Below, piece after piece: positions 1-5,172 of a DNA stretch of 10,112 nucleotides (its first letter is position 1; each line of letters opens with the position of its first letter). Position numbers and translations under genes: made by a program. Source of the DNA: Candidatus Hecatellales archaeon. Lineage in GTDB: Archaea > Thermoproteota > Bathyarchaeia > Hecatellales > Hecatellaceae. The notes under the pieces are model-generated. The model was not told where the DNA came from. It saw nothing but the letters and a program-made list of their open reading frames with translations, and searched no databases. The stretch spans positions 1-10,112 of the forward strand of contig QMYD01000030.1 of the NCBI GenBank assembly GCA_003662485.1. The letters run 5' to 3'.

Positions 1-1
1 A

Positions 2-796
2 ACCGCTGGAAACCTTATGGCCTTCACCATGGAATGCCTGGAAAGAAAGCTTTTAAACGCTAGGAGGGTTGGGGTTAAACTCGAATTTGGAAATGCGGAC
101 GCAGTTTTAGAGATGCTTGAAAGGATAGCCTATAGGAGGGGTTTTGGAGGTATTCTGGCGGAGGGGGTTAGGGCTGCTTCTAAAAGGCTGGGAGGGCAGG
201 CGGAGAAGCTAGCTGTCCACGTTAAGGGTTTGGAGCCTCCTGGATATGAGCCTAGAGCCCTTAAGGCTATGGCCTTAGCCTATGCTGTGAGCCCTCGGGG
301 AGCCTGCCACATGAGAAGCCTCGCCTATAGGCCGAACCTTGTGGGGAGGCATGCCTTCAACCCGAAGAAGCGGGTGGACAGACTCTCCTATGAGGGTCAA
401 GCCTCACTGGTAGTGGAGCTTGAAGACTTCTACACCGTAGTGGACTGCATGGTTTACTGCCACTTCCTCTGCCTCCCAGTTCTGGGGCCTATCCTCTGGG
501 GGGAGCTCGCAGAAGTCTACGGGATAGTAACGGGAGCAGAGGTTAAGCCCTCCATGCTTCGGGAGGCAGGCTCAAGGATAAACAGCCTCGTGAGGCTTTA
601 CAATTTGAGGGAGGGGGCGCCCTCAGACCTATCCTACCCCTACCGGTGGCTTAGGGAGAAGCTTAAAAGCGGAGCCTCAGCCGGTGAAATCGTGGATAGG
701 AAGGGTTTAAGGCGTATGCTCTCCGAATACTACCGGCTTAGAGGCTGGACGGAGAAGGGTAAACCCAAACCCTCCAAGCTGAAAGAGGCTGCTTAA
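2..796 (+). CDS. Aldehyde:ferredoxin oxidoreductase (AOR family), C-terminal part
   Basis: This is the C-terminal part of a tungsten-dependent aldehyde:ferredoxin oxidoreductase; the reading frame is open to the left edge, so the start lies outside the window. These cytoplasmic enzymes oxidise aldehydes to acids and reduce ferredoxin. Family hallmarks are visible: an early stretch ending in EFGNADAVLEMLERIAYRRG, then GFGGILAEGV, then VKGLEPPGYEPRALKAMALA followed by GACHMR, the usual order in AOR domains 2 and 3. The DCMVYCHF segment near 440-465 holds a cysteine (codon 458-460) at the place where AOR enzymes carry the last [4Fe-4S] ligand. The other three cluster ligands (the CxxCxxxC motif) and domain 1 would lie upstream. 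Which AOR subfamily (AOR, FOR, GAPOR or other) cannot be decided. It is followed 45 bp later by the adenosine kinase gene, which has its own ribosome binding site. Confidence 0.93.
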   Translation, partial: TAGNLMAFTMECLERKLLNARRVGVKLEFGNADAVLEMLERIAYRRGFGGILAEGVRAASKRLGGQAEKLAVHVKGLEPPGYEPRALKAMALAYAVSPRGACHMRSLAYRPNLVGRHAFNPKKRVDRLSYEGQASLVVELEDFYTVVDCMVYCHFLCLPVLGPILWGELAEVYGIVTGAEVKPSMLREAGSRINSLVRLYNLREGAPSDLSYPYRWLREKLKSGASAGEIVDRKGLRRMLSEYYRLRGWTEKGKPKPSKLKEAA

Positions 797-828
797 AGTT
801 TAATCCCACGGCTTCCATTCAACCTTTT

Positions 829-834
829 AGGTGA
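829..834 (+). promoter_or_regulatory. Ribosome binding site of the adenosine kinase gene
   Basis: AGGTGA, a good match to the archaeal anti-Shine-Dalgarno end of 16S rRNA, ends 7 bases before the TTG at 842. This spacing supports the TTG as the real start. Confidence 0.75.
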
Positions 835-841
835 ATTAGGC

Positions 842-1324
842 TTGAAGCTGGAAACGGTTAGGCTTGATTTCCCGGAGGGCTGCAACATCATCCTAGGAAT
901 ATCCCATTTCATCAAGACGGTGGAAGACCTTTACGAAGCAGTGGTTACCTCCATGCCTAACGTGAAGTTTGGCTTAGCCTTCTGCGAAGCCTCTGGAGCC
1001 TGCCTCATCCGCCATGAGGGAACCGATGAGGAGTTAAGGGCTAAGGCGGCGGAGAACATGCTTCGGATTGGAGCAGGCCACAGCTTCCTCCTAATCCTCC
1101 GCAACGCCTACCCTATTAACGTGCTCAACGCTGTGAAGCAGGTTCAGGAGGTATGCTCCATTCTCTGCGCCACCTCCAACCCCGTCGAGGTAATCGTGGC
1201 TGAAACCGAGCAGGGTAGGGGTATCCTAGGCGTCATCGACGGCTTCAAACCTAAGGGGATTGAGAAGCCTGAAAACGTGGAGGAGCGTAGGGAATTCCTA
1301 AGGCGGATAGGCTATAAGCGTTAG
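842..1324 (+). CDS. Adenosine-specific kinase (PF04008 family)
   Basis: The 160-residue product matches the small archaeal adenosine-specific kinase family, whose structurally known members are about 160 residues and bind or phosphorylate adenosine. The whole length is typical: an N-terminal strand (LETVRLDFPEGCNIILG), the conserved NVKFGLAFCEASG segment near residues 40-53, a glycine-rich AGHSFLLILRNAYPINVLNA stretch near 77-97, and CSILCATSNPVEVIVAET followed by GRGILGVIDG near 105-133. The role is purine salvage or signalling in the cytoplasm; the physiological substrate is less certain than the fold. The start is a TTG chosen because AGGTGA sits 7 bases upstream. The stop at 1324 is immediately followed by the broken DUF84 gene, so both probably share a transcript. 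Confidence 0.92.
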   Translation: MKLETVRLDFPEGCNIILGISHFIKTVEDLYEAVVTSMPNVKFGLAFCEASGACLIRHEGTDEELRAKAAENMLRIGAGHSFLLILRNAYPINVLNAVKQVQEVCSILCATSNPVEVIVAETEQGRGILGVIDGFKPKGIEKPENVEERREFLRRIGYKR

Positions 1325-1340
1325 GGAGGGGCTGGAAGGG

Positions 1341-1879
1341 CTGAGGGCAGCCGTAGGTTCAAAGAATCCTGTTAAAGTGGAGGCTGCGAGGAGGGCTCTA
1401 ACCAAGGTTTACGGGGAGGTTGAGGTTAGAGGCTTCAAGGTTTCCTCTGGAGTTCCAAGGCAGCCCCTAGACTGGCAGACGGTTAGGGGAGCCGTGAATA
1501 GGGCTTTGGAAGCGTTGAAGGCTTGGAAGGCGGACCTAGGCGTAGGAGTGGAGCAGGCCTCTTCAGGGTGGAGGGAGCCCTAACAGGCTACATAGACCTC
1601 CAGTGGTGTGCGATAGCCGACAGGGAGGGCAAGATAACGCTTGGATGCAGCCCAGGCTTCGAGCTTCCGCCAACCATAGTTCGAGGCGTCCTAGAGGGGA
1701 AAGGCGAGGTGGGAAGCCTCTTTGAGGAGGCCTTTAATGTTAAGCGTATAGGTGAAACCATTGGGGCGGTTGGCTTTCTTTCAAGAGGCCTCCTCGATAG
1801 GGCTGAGATAACTGAGCAGGCTGTTCTCATGGCTCTCATTCCGAGAATAAACAGGGAAACCTACGGCCTAAAACATTAA
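1341..1879 (+). pseudogene. DUF84 / YjjX-like inosine/xanthosine triphosphatase, frameshifted
   Basis: Two frames together make one DUF84 (COG1986) protein, a house-cleaning enzyme that hydrolyses ITP/XTP. The first frame gives the N-terminal half: AVGSKNPVKVEAARRAL (1350-1400), then SSGVPRQPLDWQTVRGAVNR, and ends at GVGVE (codon 1551-1553). The second frame continues as AGLFRVEGALTGYIDLQWCA through ETIGAVGFLSRGLLDRAEIT to the stop at 1879. The junction fits loss of one G: GTG GAG CAG is seen where GTG GAG GCA is expected. Left in the first frame, translation stops at 1583 after a short unrelated tail. In addition no ATG, GTG or TTG lies in frame before the GSKNPVK motif; only CTG codons at 1332 and 1341 are available, and a GTG at 1377 would remove the motif. 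It is either a decaying gene, a sequencing or assembly indel, or a CTG-started gene with recoding. The family assignment is firm; the functional state is not. Confidence 0.85.
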
Positions 1880-1882
1880 GCA

Positions 1883-2152
1883 TTACTCTTCCTCGAATTC
1901 GATGGCAACCTCCGCCTCCTTATCATTTTTTAGGTGGCCGTAGAGCATGTAGTGGCCGTGGGTTAGCGTGAAAACCGTGGTGTGGGGTCCTCTTCCAAAG
2001 TGGCTTTCAACCCTATGGTAGAGGTGGTGGGGTAGGTAAACCCTGTAAACGCCGCCCTCAGCTGGGGTTAAGTCGAACTCGTAGGATTCCAAATGGCCTG
2101 AACGCATGTCGTAGAGTAGTAGTTTAAGCTTCTCCCCGGCTGAAAGCTTCAA
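1883..2152 (-). CDS. Small histidine-rich protein of unknown function, linked to purT
   Basis: I do not recognise this 89-residue protein. It looks like a soluble, mostly beta-strand protein without a signal peptide or membrane segment. It has nine histidines, eight of them between residues about 41 and 73 (PHHLYH, RVESH, GRGPH, TLTHGHYMLYGH), and an acidic end (EVAIEFEEE). The TTG start is supported by GGAGG 7 bases upstream. It begins 14 bp after the purT stop on the same strand, so it is almost certainly co-transcribed with purT. Its 3' end converges with the broken DUF84 gene, whose stop is only 3 bp away. The histidine spacing would allow metal binding, but no known metal motif is evident, so function is left open. 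Confidence 0.8.
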   Translation of the reverse strand: MKLSAGEKLKLLLYDMRSGHLESYEFDLTPAEGGVYRVYLPHHLYHRVESHFGRGPHTTVFTLTHGHYMLYGHLKNDKEAEVAIEFEEE

Positions 2153-2159
2153 GCCTAGG

Positions 2160-2164
2160 CCTCC
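2160..2164 (-). promoter_or_regulatory. Ribosome binding site of the small histidine-rich gene
   Basis: GGAGG on the minus strand lies in the 14 bp gap after the purT stop and ends 7 bases before the TTG at 2152. It makes an otherwise doubtful small gene credible and fixes its start. Confidence 0.7.
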
Positions 2165-2166
2165 GT

Positions 2167-3543
2167 TCAGCCATAAAATATTTTAGCTTCAGCGTGGTGG
2201 GCGATTTCCTCAGCTCTCTTCCGCGCTTCTGCTAGGTCTTCGTGGAAGGCTACGGCTAGCCCCATACGCCTCCCAGGGTAGGCGGCAGGCTTACCAAAGT
2301 ACCAGAGGTCTCCTCTATAACCCTTCGCCTCCATGAATCGTTTAACCTCCCATAGCCCCCAGAACTTTACGGGTGCCTCCCTATAGCTTTGATCCTCCCT
2401 TCCTGGAGCTAGGATTACGTGGGCAACCCCGTAAACCCCCTTCCTAGCATATTCAAGGTCCCCCTCAAGGATGGGTAGGCCTAGGCTTGAGAGAAGCTGG
2501 GCTGCACCCTCATCTAGGTTAAGCATCCACCTCGTAATCATACCTGTATCATGAGGCCTGTTAGCCACCTCATTATTGTAAACCTTACCTTCAACGTAGA
2601 ACTGCTCCACGGCGAAGATGCCTAAGCCCCCGATAAACTCAGCAATTTTCCCAGCACTCTCCCTGCATTTCCTAACGGCTTCCTCTGGCAGGCTGGCTGG
2701 AAGCCAGCTTTCATGGTAGGTGGCTCCAGGCCTCTGATGCTCCACTAGGGGGAAGAATGAGGTTACGATTTTCCCCTCGGTGTTGAAGTGTCTTACAACT
2801 AGCTGGGTGACCTCAGTTCCCTCCTTTTTAAGCTGGGGGAGGAAGCGTTCAACCACCACCTCGCTACCCTTACCCCTAGCATGCTTCACAGCGTAGTCGT
2901 AGGCAGCCTCCACCTCACTCCATGTCTGCGCTATCGTGGTTCCATGGCCGCTGGAAGTCATAATAGGCTTTATGATTACGGGGAGGTTAAAGTCTCGGGC
3001 AGCCTTCTTAACCTCCTCAGGGCTGCTAGCATAAGCCCACTCCACCCTTGGAAGGCCAAGCTTGTCGAACATGAGCTTGGTCATGTGGCGGTCCATGCAT
3101 ATGAGGGGGCCGTAGGGGGTGGAGGCAACCCTATATCCAGCCTCAATTCCAAGCTTGCAAACCCTTAAGGTGTCAACCCTTTCAATTTCAAGGTAGATGG
3201 CGTGAGGCTCATTAGGGTCTGGAATATGCCTTCTAATGGCTTCCTCAAGCCTATCCCCATTAAGCATGTCGAAAACCTCGTAGGCGTCAGCAACATCCTG
3301 AGCTGGGAACCCCTCATACCTGTCGAAGACGACTGTTCGAACTCCCCCGTTTAAGCCTCCAAACATCCTTTTGGCGGCGGTTAGGGCTAGGTCTCCCAAC
3401 TCCCCTCCACCAACCGAAACGAAAACCGCAGGATTCCTAGGGCTTAAATGCTCAATAGGTGTGAGCCTACGTTCGAACTCAGCCTTAAAGGCTTCAGCCT
3501 CCTCTAAAAACTTGAGCCTGGCCTCTGTTGGGCTTTCCGTCAA
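2167..3543 (-). CDS. purT: PurT-like formate-dependent phosphoribosylglycinamide formyltransferase (ATP-grasp)
   Basis: PurT makes formyl-GAR from formate, ATP and GAR in de novo purine synthesis. The 458-residue product has the three ATP-grasp parts in order: a preATP-grasp domain with SVGGGELGDLAL (43-54) and FDRYEGFPAQDVAD (73-86); LEIERVDT (118-125), whose first Glu (E119) matches the GAR-binding Glu of E. coli PurT; an ATP-grasp core with IKPIMTSSGHG (K192 at the ATP-binding Lys), Mg ligands at E313 (FAVEQF) and E325 (NNEVANRPHDTGM); and a C-terminal FGKPAAYPGRRMGLAVA (416-432) matching the phosphate/GAR-binding FGKP...RR stretch. It is longer than E. coli PurT (about 390), with roughly 30 extra N-terminal residues, and has His in the loop where E. 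coli has SSSGKG. The TTG start lies right behind a GGGGGGAGG run, so its spacing is short and the exact start is uncertain. It could be a PurT paralogue acting on another substrate, but the motifs favour PurT. Confidence 0.85.
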   Translation of the reverse strand: MTESPTEARLKFLEEAEAFKAEFERRLTPIEHLSPRNPAVFVSVGGGELGDLALTAAKRMFGGLNGGVRTVVFDRYEGFPAQDVADAYEVFDMLNGDRLEEAIRRHIPDPNEPHAIYLEIERVDTLRVCKLGIEAGYRVASTPYGPLICMDRHMTKLMFDKLGLPRVEWAYASSPEEVKKAARDFNLPVIIKPIMTSSGHGTTIAQTWSEVEAAYDYAVKHARGKGSEVVVERFLPQLKKEGTEVTQLVVRHFNTEGKIVTSFFPLVEHQRPGATYHESWLPASLPEEAVRKCRESAGKIAEFIGGLGIFAVEQFYVEGKVYNNEVANRPHDTGMITRWMLNLDEGAAQLLSSLGLPILEGDLEYARKGVYGVAHVILAPGREDQSYREAPVKFWGLWEVKRFMEAKGYRGDLWYFGKPAAYPGRRMGLAVAFHEDLAEARKRAEEIAHHAEAKIFYG

Positions 3544-3586
3544 GCCTCCCCCCTATAATTCTACCCAACCAAACCCTATTAGAACT

Positions 3587-4303
3587 TTAACTGCTGGAAG
3601 GGCAATACTTGGTGAGGGGGCAAACCTTACACCTACCCTTCCTGCAGTAGTCCCTGCCAAGCCTGAGTAGGGCAACCCTAAAGTCTGCAAGCCCACCCCT
3701 CAAACCGCTCTTCTCCCAAGCCTTAGCTATGTCGGTTAAAACTTGTTTAAGCTCCTTTCTCCCCTCCCCCTTCACACCCGTGATTTCAAGCTTTCTGGCG
3801 GCTAGGGCTTCATAGCTTGAGGGTAGGGGCTCAGCCTTGGGCAGGATTTCGGAGGCTTCCCTAAAGAAGATTTGGAGGGTGGCCTGCCCTATACCTTTAG
3901 CAAGCCCTTTAAGCTTCTCCTCAAGGTCGAGGCTGTCTGAGGCTTCACCATGCAGCCTTAAGAGGCTTCCACCATAAAGCCTTTCAAGGTTTCCAGCCAT
4001 CTCCAAAAGCTTGTCTGCTGTTTTAAAGTCGTAGCGGGTGTAGCCTCCAGCATCTAAAATTTCAACCAGCCTATCCCAGCCTGCCTCCAAAAGCCTTCTA
4101 GGCGTGGTAAGCCCCTCAGCCTGGAAGAGCTTGAAGGTTTTCTCAGCTGTCCGCTCGAAGATGGGTGCTCCAAAAAGGATGGAGGCGAGAAACCACTGGA
4201 AAAGCTGATCTTCACTAGCTGAAGGATTTAGGCCAAGCCTCCCACTATAGGAGCCTCCAAGCTTTTCAACTAGAAGCCTTAAAGCCTCCCTTGGAACAGT
4301 CAC
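3587..4303 (-). CDS. HhH-GPD DNA glycosylase-like protein with [4Fe-4S] cluster (endonuclease III superfamily)
   Basis: The 238-residue product has the endonuclease III fold layout: an all-helical body, a helix-hairpin-helix segment (KGLAKGIGQATLQIFFREA, about 132-150) and a C-terminal cluster loop CRKGRCKVCPLTKYC with cysteines at about 220, 225, 228 and 234, spacing C-x4-C-x2-C-x5-C against the classical C-x6-C-x2-C-x5-C. It should bind DNA and a [4Fe-4S] cluster. The lysine that makes bifunctional endonuclease III a lyase (GVGRKTA in E. coli) is replaced by Ala (GIGQATL), and no VDTH-type Asp motif is seen; a Glu in PKAEP sits near that place. It may therefore be monofunctional, or have another role. 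I chose the GTG at 4303, not the ATG at 4357, because GGAGG lies 7 bases before the GTG and because the extra 18 residues, proline-rich, are encoded by the 3' end of the SRP RNA gene. Confidence 0.85.
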   Translation of the reverse strand: MTVPREALRLLVEKLGGSYSGRLGLNPSASEDQLFQWFLASILFGAPIFERTAEKTFKLFQAEGLTTPRRLLEAGWDRLVEILDAGGYTRYDFKTADKLLEMAGNLERLYGGSLLRLHGEASDSLDLEEKLKGLAKGIGQATLQIFFREASEILPKAEPLPSSYEALAARKLEITGVKGEGRKELKQVLTDIAKAWEKSGLRGGLADFRVALLRLGRDYCRKGRCKVCPLTKYCPSSS

Positions 4304-4310
4304 AAGCCTG

Positions 4311-4315
4311 CCTCC
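4311..4315 (-). promoter_or_regulatory. Ribosome binding site that sets the glycosylase start
   Basis: GGAGG on the minus strand, 7 bases before the GTG at 4303 and just after a TTTT run (4319-4316) that follows the SRP RNA 3' end. No comparable site precedes the ATG at 4357, where the upstream bases belong to SRP RNA helices. Confidence 0.8.
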
Positions 4316-4328
4316 AAAAGGTTTAGGG

Positions 4329-4661
4329 GGTGGTGGGCCCTGGGGTTCGACGCTCATACCGGGCTGAGGCTTTCACGGCCTCCCTCAGGCCCGCACCCCT
4401 CCAAGCGCTGGGCGTCCGGGCTTAGGTTGCTCCCTCCCGGGCCTAGCCCGTTTCACCCGGCAGCACAGTCCACCCACTCCTACGAGTAGGTGGTCCTGCT
4501 CCGCCAGCCCTGGAGGACAGGCCCTCCCAGGGTTTCCGTGAGGCCTCAGCCAGGCTGGGTGCGTCTCAACCCCAGCTTTCGGCCCGCCGTATAGGGGTTT
4601 TGCGGTCGAGCCCTGTGAGGGCTCTCAGGGGACCCCTAGCCCCCCGCCTAGGCCCACCACC
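4329..4661 (-). ncRNA. Signal recognition particle RNA (archaeal 7S RNA)
   Basis: This GC-rich stretch, which fills the 389 bp between two coding genes, folds as archaeal SRP RNA, the scaffold of the particle that targets nascent membrane and secreted proteins. The two ends pair perfectly over 11 bp (GGUGGUGGGCC at 4661-4651 with 4339-4329), the archaeal helix 1. Long helix 5 is visible: CUGGGGUUGAGACGC pairs with GCGUCGAACCCCAG, and GGCUGAGGC with GCCUCAGCC. Helix 6 is a 10 bp stem (4493-4484 with 4479-4470) closed by GUAG, the GNAR tetraloop bound by SRP19. Helix 8 carries UAGGCCC, a GGGA tetraloop (4438-4435) and GGGAGCAACC, matching the universal SRP54-binding core (CAGGUCC-GGAA-GGAAGCAGCC in E. 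coli). The length of 333 nt is slightly above the usual 300-315. Exact ends are taken from helix 1; a weak TTTT run follows at 4319-4316. Confidence 0.95.
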
Positions 4662-4682
4662 AAACTAGATTTCGCAGCCTTC

Positions 4683-4695
4683 AAAAATAAGTTTA
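4683..4695 (-). promoter_or_regulatory. TATA-type promoter of the SRP RNA gene
   Basis: On the minus strand AAACTTATTTTT is centred about 26 bases before the first base of SRP helix 1 (4661), the normal distance between an archaeal TATA box and its transcription start. It is the only AT-rich patch next to the very GC-rich RNA. It overlaps the TAA stop codon (4695-4693) of the upstream membrane protein gene. Confidence 0.65.
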
Positions 4696-5022
4696 AGGTG
4701 AAGGCTCCTCCCTAACCCTTCGAAGCCCCAGTAGTCCTCCAAGCAGGATGGCTAAGCCTACGATTACCACGGCAATCCCGGCTAGGTATGGGTAAACCCA
4801 TTCAGGCTTGAAGATTAGGCTTACCCCAGCCAGTATGACTATGATGCCGAGGATGGTTAACGCTAGGGAGGGGAAGCTTCGGGGGATGGAAAGCGTTAGG
4901 GGTGTGGGTTTTACGCCTTTAACCCTGATGAGGCCCATGAGGAGGAAGCCTACACCCATCCCCAAGGCTCCACCAACGTCAGGCCTTCCAAAGATAAGCC
5001 CCAAGCCTGCTCCAATAAACAT
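4693..5022 (-). CDS. Small integral membrane protein of unknown function
   Basis: The 109-residue product is almost wholly hydrophobic, with likely membrane segments at about 1-12 and 17-33 (a glycine-rich hairpin joined by GRPDVGG), 52-71 (SLALTILGIIVILAGVSLIF) and 78-100 (YLAGIAVVIVGLAILLGGLL), then a short charged tail RRVREEPSP that by the positive-inside rule should face the cytoplasm. No domain is recognised. The ATG at 5022 is the first possible start because an in-frame TAG lies three codons upstream; no ribosome binding site is visible, so the mRNA may be leaderless. It is transcribed away from guaA and towards the SRP RNA gene. Low sequence complexity means similarity to other small membrane proteins will be weak, but the lack of stops, the ATG and the clear segments support a real gene. 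Confidence 0.72.
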   Translation of the reverse strand: MFIGAGLGLIFGRPDVGGALGMGVGFLLMGLIRVKGVKPTPLTLSIPRSFPSLALTILGIIVILAGVSLIFKPEWVYPYLAGIAVVIVGLAILLGGLLGLRRVREEPSP

Positions 5023-5121
5023 GCCAGGCTACGAAAACCAGGCCTGAGAAGTATCTAACCTCATGGCTAGCCAACTTTCAAGGGAAACTTAGGCCTGGAA
5101 GATTTTAAGGTTTAGGATAGG

Positions 5122-5128
5122 TTTAATA
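5122..5128 (+). promoter_or_regulatory. Probable TATA box of guaA
   Basis: TTTAATA preceded by an AGG lies in the 150 bp region between two divergent genes. A transcription start about 25 bases downstream, near 5150, would give a short leader with room for the GGTAGGGG site before the TTG at 5173. Confidence 0.5.
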
Positions 5129-5172
5129 GCGTAGGCTCCCTAACTTCTCCTGAAGCGTTGGGTAGGGGAAGC

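Noticed and set aside
1545..1560. Programmed -1 frameshift in the DUF84 gene
   Set aside because: The sequence GTG GAG CAG has no slippery heptamer and no obvious downstream stem, and the family is not known for recoding; a missing base or decay is simpler.
1588..1839. Minus-strand open frame opposite the DUF84 remnant
   Set aside because: The plus strand encodes recognisable DUF84 sequence here; the opposite frame is Ser/Pro/Arg-rich noise.
2..1879. AOR and MobB as one tungsten-cofactor module
   Set aside because: They lie 6 kb apart in different transcription units, and characterised AOR uses the pterin without a guanine nucleotide, so MobB need not serve it.
2881..3168. Plus-strand open frame of 95 codons
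   Set aside because: It lies fully inside purT on the other strand, whose ATP-grasp motifs are clear; the frame has no ribosome binding site and no recognisable protein features.
4304..4692. tRNA, RNase P RNA or riboswitch in the GC-rich gap
   Set aside because: No cloverleaf or T-loop set fits, and helix 1, the GNAR loop of helix 6 and the helix 8 core identify SRP RNA.
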